A stretch of DNA of 39,341 nucleotides from Pseudomonadota bacterium (GCA_021845985.1 JAJZES010000018.1:1-39341), one strand, 5' to 3'. Numbered from the stretch's first letter, positions 23,619-32,099 are shown. Notes: generated from the letters alone by a model not told the origin. Numbers and translations: made by a program.

Positions 23619-23981
23619 TCAGGCCTGGACGGGGGGTCTCGGGGGTATGGGATCGGGAGCCAGCGGCCGTCCGCCCGGACCAGCAAGCGGGCCGGGCGCA
23701 TAGACAGTCGGCTGCCAGATCGTCACGTTGACGACGTCAGGCGCGGGCAGAACAGCGGCGAGCGCACCAACGCACATGCTCGGACCACAGGGCAAAGCCT
23801 TTGCGTGATCGCCACCTGCTTTGCCCGGCAGCGGCGCATCGTCCGGACAATCCGCACAGTGGGTCGTCTGCATCATGACCGTCATGGGCACCGCCATCAC
23901 GCGCTGCGGGATCGCCACCGTGAGGATGAGGGCGATAACAGACAGCCACGACATGAACCAGCCGATGCGACCCAAGGTCAT
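23619..23981 (-). CDS. Small exported Cys/His protein, first gene of second copper operon
   Basis: A 120-residue protein with a hydrophobic N-terminus (MSWLSVIALILTVAIPQ), then HCADCPDD, a His, and LPCGPSMCVGAL, and a Pro-rich tail ending PDPIPPRPP. The order signal, Cys/His cluster, hydrophobic patch, Pro-rich tail matches the protein at 1711-2082, and both stand directly upstream of a multicopper oxidase. I infer that they are members of one family with a copper-binding role, possibly CopL-like. The ATG is at the predicted transcription start, so translation would be leaderless. Confidence 0.68.
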   Translation of the reverse strand: MTLGRIGWFMSWLSVIALILTVAIPQRVMAVPMTVMMQTTHCADCPDDAPLPGKAGGDHAKALPCGPSMCVGALAAVLPAPDVVNVTIWQPTVYAPGPLAGPGGRPLAPDPIPPRPPVQA

Positions 23982-23987
23982 GACGGT

Positions 23988-24016
23988 AGTATAGGCATGA
24001 TGATGGGGCCGCTCAA
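23988..24016 (-). promoter_or_regulatory. Promoter of the second copper operon
   Basis: On the minus strand TTGAGC (complement of 24011-24016), exactly 17 bases, then TATACT (complement of 23988-23993). The expected start of transcription, 7 bases beyond the -10 box, falls on the A of the ATG at 23981, so the message would be leaderless. No CsoR-like TACCC/GGGTA dyad overlaps it, so the operon is either constitutive or under another regulator. The -35 box coincides with the TGA that ends the read-through frame of the upstream zinc-ribbon-like gene. Confidence 0.7.
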
Positions 24017-24231
24017 GGGTTCACATCCGGCCGCTGCATCGGCGGGCACGGCGTGCTGCCCTATGAGCAGAAAGCGCAGCAATGGCCGGGCTTCAGCCGC
24101 AGCGTCGCGCCGCAACTCTTGCAGTCGTAGAAGAACTGGCAGGCGTCGGTCAGCATGGTTTCCACCTCGACGTAGCCGCATCGCCCGCACATGATGATGG
24201 TTGAGACCAGGAACGGTGCGGTGTCGGCCAT
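24013..24231 (-). pseudogene. Zinc-ribbon-like GDCCxFCS(Y)G protein with in-frame TAG
   Basis: From ATG 24231 (ribosome site GGAAGCGGG) the frame reads STIIMCGRCGYVEVETMLTD, ACQFFYDCKSCGATLR and PGHCCAFCS, then TAG (complement of 24061-24063), then GSTPCPPMQRPDVNP to TGA at 24013. Intact members of this small family, common beside mercury and copper genes, end GDCCVFCSYGSVPCPPIQ, so the TAG sits exactly where Tyr (TAT/TAC) is expected: a single-base nonsense change. Four CxxC-type pairs remain upstream of it, so the 56-residue product might still bind metal. In-frame ATGs at 24252 and 24276 are alternatives. The next 240 bases (to 24473) carry no gene and are noticeably more AT-rich. Confidence 0.72.
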
Positions 24232-24473
24232 CCCGCTTCCGTCAGTGTCCATCTCGAATCTTCTTCGCAACGTCATGAGTTATTGACGTGACAGGGCGAG
24301 TGCGCACGATCTGGGACGCTTCGCATCGGCCGAACTACCTCCAGAATGGCAAATCCCGTTCGTTACGGACTTATTTCAAAATGGCCTCTAAGACCATGAT
24401 ATAAAGGAAAAATCCCAAAATCGTGGCAGTGGGTCAAGGAAAGTCAGTATTTCTATGCGGAAAATGTGCAAAC

Positions 24474-24794
24474 TAACGTAGTTTCGGGTCAGGTATCGCG
24501 GCGGCACCGCGCTGATCACTGACATGCCGCTCGGTCAGCAGCAGGATGATTGGCCGGCCAGCCCGATCGCAGACCGCATGCAGCTTGGAGTTCAGCCCGC
24601 CGCGCGTGCGCCCGATGCGCCTTGCAGGGACCATAGGCCGCCGGCGCGTCGCGCCAGCGCAGGCCGTTGCCGATGACATGCAGAATGCCGCTCAGCACGC
24701 GCCGATCGTCCACCCGCGCCACCCCGCGCGAACACGGGAAATGCGGCGCAATCCGTGTCATCTGCGCGGCCGACAGCCAAAACAGCTCGCTCAT
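24474..24794 (-). mobile_element. IS5-family transposase relic
   Basis: The first ~50 residues of an IS5-family (IS427-like) transposase are clear from ATG 24794: MSELFWLSAAQMTRIAPHFP, RVDDRRVLSGILHVIGNGLR and WRDAPAAYGP. The middle (about 70 residues, with the first catalytic Asp) is missing. Homology resumes in another frame with RRIGRTRGGLNSKLHAVCDR and PIILLLTERHVSDQRGAAAI, then stops; the C-terminal catalytic part is absent. This is an internally deleted, frameshifted, 3'-truncated copy and cannot make active transposase. It separates the metal island from the glycosyltransferase and box genes. Confidence 0.8.
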
Positions 24795-24850
24795 GGCAGG
24801 AACCTCCCGCCACATGCAGAATCACCCCGCACCGCGTCGCCGCAAGCACT

Positions 24851-26008
24851 TTATGGGGCCAGACCCTGGGTCCGCCGCAGCGTCACGCCGAGCAGCGCCA
24901 GCATCACCGGCGGGCCGAGCGGGATGTTGACGAAGCCGAGGAACACCGCGAACAGCGGCAGCACGAAGGCGGCGGCCATCACCGCCTTGTCCCACGCACG
25001 GAATCCGCTCGCCTGCGCCACGCCGAGCAGCCAGGCCAGCGGCAGCGCCAGCAGCACGAGGTCGTAGGCGAGCAGGAACGGCGTCGCCAGCAGCGCCGCC
25101 AGCGGCAGCAGCGCCATTACCGCCGCGGGCCGCCGCCGGCAGCCCACCACCAGCGCCACGCAGGCGGCGAGCGTCACCACCCCCTGCAGCGCCCAGGCCA
25201 CGCCGAGCGGCGCCCCGGCCTGCACCGCGGCGCGGAAGGTGCTGACCCAGGCGACGTTCTGCACCAGCCCGTGCTCCTGCACATGGCGGGCAAACGGCAG
25301 GGCGGCGCGAAAGCCGAGCCAGGCTCCGCTGCCGAACGCCGCCCATGACGCGGCCAGCAGCGCCAGCACCGTCGCCGCGGCGCTCAGCATGGTCCGCCAT
25401 GCGCCCAGCGCCAGCAGCGCCAGCGGCACGACGAGGCCGAGATGCGGCTTGTAGCACAGCAAGCCAAAGCAGAGGCCGGCGAGCACCGCCCGCCGCCGCG
25501 CCTGCGCCAGCAGCGCCGCGCCGAACAGCGCAGTGGTCAGAAACCCGTTCTGGCCATAAATCAGGTTGATGGCGACGCCGGGAAACGCCAGCGCGGCGAC
25601 GCCCGATCCCGGCAGCAGCCGGGTGACGACGCGCAGATAGGCGGCCAGCGTCAGCGCCAGGAACGCCGCCAGCGACGCCTGGAACGGCAGCAGCGCCAGC
25701 GGCACGCAGAGCAGCAGGAACACCGGCGGATAGAAAAACGCCGAATAGCCGGCGAGCGGGCCGAGCACCGCCCGCTGTACCGCCCAGTGGGCATCGACGA
25801 CATAGGCGTCCGCCGCATGCCCGGCCAGTGCCAGCCGCCCGGCCGCCCAGAACGAAATATAGTCGGCATGCAGCGCGTCGCCGAACGGGCCGATCCCGCT
25901 GCCGGCCATCGCCACGCGCAGCCCCAGCACCAGCAGCATGGCGCCGAGGAAGACCCGGGCATAGGCCCGCGCCCGCCCGGCATGCAGCCACGCCGCCTCG
26001 CGCAGCAT
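24851..26008 (-). CDS. GT87-like (DUF2029) membrane glycosyltransferase
   Basis: A 385-residue polytopic membrane protein with about ten helices and the GT87/DUF2029 features: GDALHADYISFWAAGRLALA near the start (Asp in the first loop), GYSAFFYPPVFLLLCVPLAL, and INLIYGQNGFLTTALFGAAL followed by LCYKPHLGLVVPLALL. Characterised relatives are polyprenol-phosphate-mannose-dependent mannosyltransferases; the substrate here is unknown. ATG 26008 is just after the thioesterase stop (5 bases), so it ends the box-gene operon, an odd position. Its last residues (TQGLAP) lie in sequence that may belong to the left end of the adjoining IS5 relic, so the native C-terminus may be lost. Confidence 0.78.
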   Translation of the reverse strand: MLREAAWLHAGRARAYARVFLGAMLLVLGLRVAMAGSGIGPFGDALHADYISFWAAGRLALAGHAADAYVVDAHWAVQRAVLGPLAGYSAFFYPPVFLLLCVPLALLPFQASLAAFLALTLAAYLRVVTRLLPGSGVAALAFPGVAINLIYGQNGFLTTALFGAALLAQARRRAVLAGLCFGLLCYKPHLGLVVPLALLALGAWRTMLSAAATVLALLAASWAAFGSGAWLGFRAALPFARHVQEHGLVQNVAWVSTFRAAVQAGAPLGVAWALQGVVTLAACVALVVGCRRRPAAVMALLPLAALLATPFLLAYDLVLLALPLAWLLGVAQASGFRAWDKAVMAAAFVLPLFAVFLGFVNIPLGPPVMLALLGVTLRRTQGLAP

Positions 26009-26013
26009 CGCCG

Positions 26014-26439
26014 CTACCCCGCCAGCGCCACCTCGCGTGCCACCGCCGCGGCGAACATCGCCGGCACCGGGATGCTGCGAAACGTCGCCCCGTCGATGAA
26101 GGCGCAGGTGAAGCGTCCCTCCCAGCACAGCACGCCGTCCGCCGCCTTGACCGAGGCGAGACCGAAGGCGAGCGACGAGCGCCCGACCTTGACCAGCCGG
26201 ACGGTGGTGTGCAGCTCGTCGGGCGGCGCCATCGGGGCGCGGAAATCGACCTCCATGCGCACGAACGGGGTGCCGTAGCCATGCACCCGGTTCAGGGTGA
26301 ACCAGTCGGCGCCGAGTCGCTCCCCGAACCACGCCTCGATCGCCTCCATGGCGAAATAGCCGACGCGAGCGGTATAGACGATTTGGGCCGCGTCGGTGTC
26401 GCCCCAGCCGACGCGGCGGACATGGACAAAAGGCGCCAC
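26014..26439 (-). CDS. Hotdog-fold acyl-CoA thioesterase (4-hydroxybenzoyl-CoA thioesterase-like)
   Basis: A 141-residue cytosolic protein with the YbgC/4-HBT signature VGWGDTDAAQIVYTARVGYF, where Asp17-type residue is the catalytic acid, followed by EAIEAWFGERLG and VDFRAPMAPPDEL. It starts at GTG 26439, two bases from the stop of the solute-binding protein gene, in the box operon. Thioesterases in such clusters are thought to release CoA from benzoyl-CoA or dead-end CoA esters to spare the CoA pool. Substrate is inferred from context only. Confidence 0.86.
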   Translation of the reverse strand: MAPFVHVRRVGWGDTDAAQIVYTARVGYFAMEAIEAWFGERLGADWFTLNRVHGYGTPFVRMEVDFRAPMAPPDELHTTVRLVKVGRSSLAFGLASVKAADGVLCWEGRFTCAFIDGATFRSIPVPAMFAAAVAREVALAG

Positions 26440-26440
26440 G

Positions 26441-27649
26441 TTATTGCGTCACCAGCGGGCAATGGCCCTCGGAGAGCGGCCGGAATGCCTCTTCGGCCGG
26501 CACCACGCCGACTTGTTTGAGATAGTCCCAGTCGCCATGCGACTCCGACACCGACTTGGTCTGCATCAGATAGACCGGATGCAGCGCCCGCCCGTCGGCG
26601 CGGATGCGCCCCGGCCCGAACAGCGGATCATCGGTCGGCCGCTTCTTCATCTCCGCCACCGTCGCCCGGCCATCGCCGGCGCTGCCGATCGCGGCAACGG
26701 CCTTGAGATAGTCGAGGGTGACGGAATAGACGCCGGCCTGCATGTCGTTGGGCATCTGATGGCGCGGATGCCGGTCCTGGTAGCGATGGGCGAAGGCGCG
26801 GGTGGCGTCGTTCATGTCCCAGTAGAACGGCGTCGCCACCAGCATCCCCTGCGCATTGGCCAGGCCGATGCTGCGGATATCGCCGATATTGGCAATGATG
26901 CCGGCAATGCGCATGGTCTTGGTCAGGCCGAACTCGGCCGCCTGCTTGGCGGCATTGTCGGCATCGCCGCCGGCATCGGCCAGCCCCAGCACGTCGGCGC
27001 CGCTCGACTGCGCCGCCAGCAGGAACGCCGAGAAATCATTGGTGCCGAGCGGATGCCGCGCCTCGCCCAGCACCACCCCGCCGCTGCTCTTCACCGCCTC
27101 CGCCGTGCTCGATTCGAGCGCCGTGCCGAAGGCGTAATCGGCGGTCAGGAAGAACCATTTCCGCCCGCCCGAGGCGACCACGGCGCGGCCCATGCTGTGG
27201 CCGATTTCCCAGGTGTCATAGGTCCAGTGGATGGTGTTGGGCGAGCATTTCGCCCCGGTGAGATCGGCGGTGCCGGCGCCGGAGCCGAGGAAGACCTTGT
27301 TCTTGTCGCGCACGATCTGCGCCACCGCCAGCGCGATGGCCGAGTTGGGCACGTCGGCGATGGCATCGACGCCGTCCTCATCGAGCCATTTGCGGGCAAT
27401 GGCGGCGCCGAGATCGGGCTTGTTCTGATGGTCGGCGCTGAGCACGCGGATGCTCCAGCCGGGATGCGCGGCGGCGAAATCCTCGGCCGCGAGCTGCGCC
27501 GCGACGACCGAGCCGATGCCCTGCGAATCGGCATAGACGCCGGACTGGTCGTTCATCACCCCGATCGTCACCGCATGCGGCTCGGCCGCCTGCGCCGCAC
27601 CGCTCAGCAGCGCGGCGAGCACCGCCCCGCGCACAGAATATTGTGTCAT
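26441..27649 (-). CDS. ABC transporter solute-binding protein (LivK/aromatic-acid type)
   Basis: A 402-residue periplasmic binding protein: signal peptide VRGAVLAALLSGAAQAAEP, then a type I periplasmic-binding fold (VTIGVMNDQSGVYADSQGIG, later LTADYAFGTALESST and GTNDFSAFLLAAQSSGADVL). This is the branched-chain amino-acid-like Peripla_BP_6 group whose members often bind aromatic acids. It is placed 22 bases after boxA, so benzoate or a related acid is the probable ligand. No permease or ATPase genes are in the window, so it must pair with proteins encoded elsewhere. Confidence 0.87.
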   Translation of the reverse strand: MTQYSVRGAVLAALLSGAAQAAEPHAVTIGVMNDQSGVYADSQGIGSVVAAQLAAEDFAAAHPGWSIRVLSADHQNKPDLGAAIARKWLDEDGVDAIADVPNSAIALAVAQIVRDKNKVFLGSGAGTADLTGAKCSPNTIHWTYDTWEIGHSMGRAVVASGGRKWFFLTADYAFGTALESSTAEAVKSSGGVVLGEARHPLGTNDFSAFLLAAQSSGADVLGLADAGGDADNAAKQAAEFGLTKTMRIAGIIANIGDIRSIGLANAQGMLVATPFYWDMNDATRAFAHRYQDRHPRHQMPNDMQAGVYSVTLDYLKAVAAIGSAGDGRATVAEMKKRPTDDPLFGPGRIRADGRALHPVYLMQTKSVSESHGDWDYLKQVGVVPAEEAFRPLSEGHCPLVTQ

Positions 27650-27671
27650 GTTTCCCCCTCGGTCGGCCGGC

Positions 27672-28889
27672 TCAGTAGGTTTCGACGTGGTAGCGCCCTT
27701 CCTCAAGCATCCTGGCCCGCAGGGCAAGCCAGTCGAAGCCATGGGCGTGGCCGATTTCGGCAAAGGCGTGCTCGACCCCGTCCTCCAGCCCGCGCAGGCC
27801 GCAGACGTAGACATGCGCCCCCGGCCGCGGCAGCAGTGCGGCGAGATCGGCGGCGCGGCGGCGCATGCGGTCCTGGACATATTCGCGCGGCGCGTCCGGC
27901 AGCCGGGAATAGACCAGTTCGCGGTCGAGCAGCGCCGCCGGCACTTTCTGCAGCGGGCCGAAATAGGGCAGTTCCTGAGGCGTGCGGGCGCCGAAGAACA
28001 GATGCAGCCGGCCGCGCCCATGCGGGCTGGCGCGCCGCCGCCGCTCGGTAAAGCCGCGGAACGGCGCCGCCCCGGTGCCGGTGCAGAGCATGATGATGTC
28101 GGCATCCGGGTCGTCGGGCATCAGGAACGTGGCGCCGAACGGGCCGACCACCTGCACCGCGTCGCCGCGCCGCAGGTCGCAGAGATAATTCGACGCGACG
28201 CCGTGAAAAACACTGCCGTCCGGCCGCGCCTCCAGCACCCGCTTGACCGTCAGGGCGAGATTGTTGGTGTTCGGCCGCTCGCCGTCGCGCGCCGAGGCGA
28301 TCGAATACAGCCGCATCGCATGGCCGCTTCCCTGCGCATCGGCGCCGGGCGGGATGATGCCGATGCTCTGGCCCTCCAGCACCGGGAACGGCACCGCACC
28401 GAAATCGAGGATCAGGTGGCGCACCTCCGACCCCGCCTCCGCCGCGGTGATGCGGTAATTGCCGGCGACGGTGGCCTGCGCCGGGCTGGCGCGGTTGAAC
28501 AGGTTGATGCGCGGCTTGGAGGCGGTTTCCGGCGCCCGCGCCCGCCCGCCGGCGCGGGCATGCGCCTCTGCGAGCAGCGCCGTCGCTTCGTCGTCGAGCG
28601 CGTCCGGCGCCTCCGCCTCGGCCGAGCGTGGCGGCAGCTCCGACCAGGAGAATTGCTCGTCGAGCGAAAACGGCGCGCGGACCATGAAGAAACTGTCGAT
28701 TGCCCCGGTCGGGCACGGCGCCACGCAGTCCATGCAGAAATTGCAGGTGGTGACATCCACGACGTAGTTGCTGGCGTCGTGCGTCACCGCCCCGATCGGA
28801 CAGGTCGCCTCACAGGTGTTGCAGCGGATGCAGATTTCCGGGTCGATCAGATGCTGTTTGACCAGCCCGCCCGCCACATCCGCGCCCAT
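27672..28889 (-). CDS. boxA: Benzoyl-CoA 2,3-epoxidase reductase subunit BoxA
   Basis: A 405-residue iron-sulfur flavoprotein that moves electrons from NADPH to BoxB. Two 4Fe-4S motifs are at the N-terminus: CIRCNTCEATCP (about residues 20-31) and CNFCMDCVAPCP (about 49-60). A ferredoxin-NADP reductase module follows, with MRLYSIAS for FAD, LCTGTGAAPFRGF for the NADPH phosphates and a C-terminal YVCGLRGLEDGV, ending in aromatic Tyr. This two-ferredoxin-plus-FNR layout with adjacent boxB is diagnostic of the box pathway. ATG 28889 follows the boxB stop by one base. Confidence 0.94.
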   Translation of the reverse strand: MGADVAGGLVKQHLIDPEICIRCNTCEATCPIGAVTHDASNYVVDVTTCNFCMDCVAPCPTGAIDSFFMVRAPFSLDEQFSWSELPPRSAEAEAPDALDDEATALLAEAHARAGGRARAPETASKPRINLFNRASPAQATVAGNYRITAAEAGSEVRHLILDFGAVPFPVLEGQSIGIIPPGADAQGSGHAMRLYSIASARDGERPNTNNLALTVKRVLEARPDGSVFHGVASNYLCDLRRGDAVQVVGPFGATFLMPDDPDADIIMLCTGTGAAPFRGFTERRRRASPHGRGRLHLFFGARTPQELPYFGPLQKVPAALLDRELVYSRLPDAPREYVQDRMRRRAADLAALLPRPGAHVYVCGLRGLEDGVEHAFAEIGHAHGFDWLALRARMLEEGRYHVETY

Positions 28890-28890
28890 G

Positions 28891-30348
28891 TCATGCCGCC
28901 TCGGCGATTTTGACGTATTCGAAGTCGCCGGGCCGGTTGTCGATGCCGACCTTGGGCGGCGCGATCCATGGCGCGTATTCGCCGGTCGCGCGCACCGGCT
29001 GCATCAGCGAGGTGATGTAGAGATTGTCCTCGGTGGCCGGCAGGAAGCTGCCGATGCGCGCCTGCCACCCCGCCTGTGACAGCAGGTTCCCCGCAGTGTC
29101 CGCATGGATCGGCGCAAACTCGCCGATGCGGCGGTTGAACGCGACATGCGGCAAGGCGAGGCGGAAGCTGATGCCGGCCTTCTCGATCACCTTGTTCCAG
29201 CGGCCGACGCCGGAGGCGGCATCGACGACGAAATCATCGCGCAGCCGCATGTTCAGCGCCGACAGCGCCGGCACGTCCTCCGACACGATGGCGCCGTCGC
29301 GCAGCCGCAGCACCGGATAGGTCTGCGCCAGCAATTGATGGTCGTCGGTCAGCTTGTCCTCGCGGTAGCGGCCCTTCAGTCCGGAGTTGAAGGCATTGGC
29401 GGCGTTGGTGCTGATCTCGTTGCCAAACAGGTCGAGGGTGAGCGAGAAATGCAGATTGATCTTCTTCTGCAGCGTCGGCAGATCGATGACGCCGAGCGCC
29501 CGCGCCGCCGCGATGTCGTGCGGATCGTGCAGCCCGGCCTCGCGCATCGCCGTGCAGGTGCGTTCGATGATGCGGGCGACGCCGGTTTCACCGACGAACA
29601 TGTGGTGCGCTTCTTCGGTCAGCATGAAGCGGCAGGTGCGCGACAGCGGATCAAAGCCCGATTGCGCCAGCGCCTCCAACTGCATCTTGCCGTCGCGATC
29701 AGTAAAGTAGGTGAACATGAAGAAGCTGAGCCAGTCCGGTGTCGCCTCGTTGAAGGCGCCGAGCATGCGCGGCGTATCGACATGGCCGGAGCGGCGGCGC
29801 AGCAGGTCTTCCGCCTCCTCGCGGCCCTCGCGGCCGAAGTATTTCTGCAGCAGATAGACCATCGCCCAGAGATGCCGCCCCTCCTCGACATTGACCTGAA
29901 ACAGGTTGCGCATGTCGTAGAGCGACGGCGCGGTGGCGCCGAGATGGCGCTGCTGCTCGACCGAGGCGGGCTCGGTGTCGCCCTGGATGACCAGCAGGCG
30001 GCGCAGCATGGCGCGGTATTCGCCGGGCACCTCCTGCCACGCCGGTTCGCCCTTGTGCGCGCCAAAGCCGATGCTGCGGCCCTCGACCGCGGGTGCCAGC
30101 AGAATGCCCCATTTGTAATCGGGCATGCGCACGTAATCGAACTTGGCCCAGCCCTTGGGATCGACGCCGATGGCGGTGCGCAGATAGACCAGACTGTCCT
30201 GAAAACCCTCCGGCCCCATCGTCGTCCACCAGTCGATATAGCCCGGATGCCAGGTCTCCAGCGCCTTGCGCACCCGCGCATCCTCGTTGAGGCCGACATT
30301 GTTCGGGATCAGGCCATCATAATCGACCTGCGTGATGCCGTCGGGCAT
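28891..30348 (-). CDS. boxB: Benzoyl-CoA 2,3-epoxidase oxygenase subunit BoxB
   Basis: A 485-residue class I diiron enzyme that epoxidises benzoyl-CoA at the 2,3 position with O2. Diiron ligands are visible in NVEEGRHLWAMVYLLQKYFG and MLTEEAHHMFVGETG (ExxH pairs on two helices). N-terminal VDYDGLIPNNVGLNEDARV and WWTTMGPEGFQ match known BoxB. ATG 30348 was chosen for its ribosome site (GAGGAGA, 9 bases away) and for the family's usual length near 475-485. A TTG at 30420, overlapping the boxC stop, would add 24 residues rich in Thr/Pro/Arg with no support. Confidence 0.94.
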   Translation of the reverse strand: MPDGITQVDYDGLIPNNVGLNEDARVRKALETWHPGYIDWWTTMGPEGFQDSLVYLRTAIGVDPKGWAKFDYVRMPDYKWGILLAPAVEGRSIGFGAHKGEPAWQEVPGEYRAMLRRLLVIQGDTEPASVEQQRHLGATAPSLYDMRNLFQVNVEEGRHLWAMVYLLQKYFGREGREEAEDLLRRRSGHVDTPRMLGAFNEATPDWLSFFMFTYFTDRDGKMQLEALAQSGFDPLSRTCRFMLTEEAHHMFVGETGVARIIERTCTAMREAGLHDPHDIAAARALGVIDLPTLQKKINLHFSLTLDLFGNEISTNAANAFNSGLKGRYREDKLTDDHQLLAQTYPVLRLRDGAIVSEDVPALSALNMRLRDDFVVDAASGVGRWNKVIEKAGISFRLALPHVAFNRRIGEFAPIHADTAGNLLSQAGWQARIGSFLPATEDNLYITSLMQPVRATGEYAPWIAPPKVGIDNRPGDFEYVKIAEAA

Positions 30349-30416
30349 GGCTCGCGTCTCCTCTGTGTCCGGTCGCCTGCCCGCCTGCTCCGGCGACGGA
30401 ACCGGCGGGGTGGTCG

Positions 30417-32072
30417 TCAAACCCGCGTGCGATCATACTCCGGTTGCACGCCGCTGCCGTAGCGTTTCAGCGCGCCCGCCTCGCCGACCGCGTTCGGCCG
30501 CTGGAAGATCCAGTTCTGCCACGCGGTCAGCCGGCCGAAGATGCGCGTCTCCATCGTCTCCGGGCCGGGAAAGCGCAGATTCGCCTCCATGCCGGTCAGC
30601 GCGTCGGGCGAGAACGAGGCCCGCTCCTCCAGCATCAGGCGAACCTCGTCGTCCCAGTCGGTCTGGTCAAAGATGAAGGTGACGAGGCCGAGCTTCTCCG
30701 CCGCCTCGGCATCCAGCGCGACACCGATGCTGGCCTCGGCGGCGACGAGGCTGTCCGGTTCGCCATAGAAGCGCGTCGCCAGCCGGGTCAGCCCGTTGCC
30801 CATCGGGTAGGCGGCGAAATTGAGTGCCGACAGATGCAGCGCCGCCGGCGGCATGCTGTCGCCGCTGCGGCGGCCGAGAAACATCACGCTGCGATCGGCG
30901 GCAAACACCAGTTCGGCCAGCGTGCCGGCAAAGCAGCTTCCCGGCTCGATCAACGCGATCAGGCTGCGCGCGGTCAGATCGACGCGCTTGAGCAGACGCT
31001 TCCAGTAAAGCCGGATCTCGCGCACCAGCCAGTCCGACGCATGCGCCGCCAGCAGCGCATCGGCGGCCAGCACGGCGGCCGGATCGCCGACGCTGCGCAG
31101 CACCAGCAGGCCGAGTTCCGCCTCGTTCAGCCGCAGATGCATGATCGCGTCGTCGAGTTCGCGCGCCAGCGTCAGCGGATAGAACCCGACGCCCTGCGCA
31201 TGGATGCCGGCAAGATCGTCCGGCAGCGCCGCCTCGGGAGCGTGCAGCGTGATCGTCGCGCAGCCCGCCGGGCGATCGAGCGTGACCCGAACATGGCTGT
31301 AGATGACGCCATCCTCGACAAAGCGGCGGTCGAGCGGGGTGAGCATGGCGCCGCGCGCCACGGCCGGCCGGTCGGAGCGGGCGGCGAGTTCGCCCGCCCG
31401 CTCGGCGACCCGCGCCTGCCACTGCGACGGCGGCACAACTTCATCAACCAGCCGCCAGTCAACCGCGCGCTGGCCGCGCACGCCTTCCTCGACCGAGCAG
31501 AACACGTCGGCACGGTCGCGCCGCACGCGGCGCTTGTCGGTCACCCGGGTCAGCCCGCCGGTGCCGGGCAGCACCGCCAGCAGCGCGGTTTCCGGCAGCG
31601 AGACGGTGGAGCGGCGATCATCGACCAGCATGATATACGCGGCGGTCAGCGCCAGCTCATAGCCGCCGCCGGCGGCGGTGCCGTTGACGGCGCAGAGCCA
31701 GATCTGGCGCGAATGTTCACTCGCGTCCTCGATGGCGAGCCGCGTCTCGTTGGTGAACTTGCAGAAATTGACCTTGTGGGCGTGCGTCGATTTGCCGAGC
31801 ATGCGGATATTGGCGCCGGCGCAGAACACATTGTCCTTGCCCGACCGCAGCACCACCGCCCGCACCTCGGGATGCTCAAAACGCAGCCGCTGCACCGCGT
31901 CGGCCAGTTCGATGTCAACGCCGAGATCGTACGAATTGAGCTTGAGTTCATAGCCCTCGAACAGCCCGCCGGCCGGGTCCACGTCCATCGTCAGGCTGGC
32001 AATCGGGCCGTCGCAGTCGATCCGCCAATGACGATAGCGCGCAGGCTCGGTCTGCACGTCGATGCGGCTCAT
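30417..32072 (-). CDS. boxC: 2,3-Epoxybenzoyl-CoA dihydrolase BoxC
   Basis: A 551-residue enzyme of the crotonase superfamily that hydrolytically opens the ring of 2,3-epoxybenzoyl-CoA. The first crotonase domain has VVLRSGKDNVFCAGANIRML and CAVNGTAAGGGYELALTAAY, the oxyanion-hole segments. The second half is a degenerate crotonase repeat (LLVLRSVGDPAAVLAAD and IALIEPGSCFAGTLAELVFA). Length and the two-domain form are typical of BoxC. ATG 32072 was chosen as the first start after the promoter; it leads into MSRIDVQTEPARYRHW. It is the promoter-proximal gene of the leftward box operon. Confidence 0.94.
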   Translation of the reverse strand: MSRIDVQTEPARYRHWRIDCDGPIASLTMDVDPAGGLFEGYELKLNSYDLGVDIELADAVQRLRFEHPEVRAVVLRSGKDNVFCAGANIRMLGKSTHAHKVNFCKFTNETRLAIEDASEHSRQIWLCAVNGTAAGGGYELALTAAYIMLVDDRRSTVSLPETALLAVLPGTGGLTRVTDKRRVRRDRADVFCSVEEGVRGQRAVDWRLVDEVVPPSQWQARVAERAGELAARSDRPAVARGAMLTPLDRRFVEDGVIYSHVRVTLDRPAGCATITLHAPEAALPDDLAGIHAQGVGFYPLTLARELDDAIMHLRLNEAELGLLVLRSVGDPAAVLAADALLAAHASDWLVREIRLYWKRLLKRVDLTARSLIALIEPGSCFAGTLAELVFAADRSVMFLGRRSGDSMPPAALHLSALNFAAYPMGNGLTRLATRFYGEPDSLVAAEASIGVALDAEAAEKLGLVTFIFDQTDWDDEVRLMLEERASFSPDALTGMEANLRFPGPETMETRIFGRLTAWQNWIFQRPNAVGEAGALKRYGSGVQPEYDRTRV

Positions 32073-32099
32073 GGACGGCCTCCATTCTGGGCAATTGTC

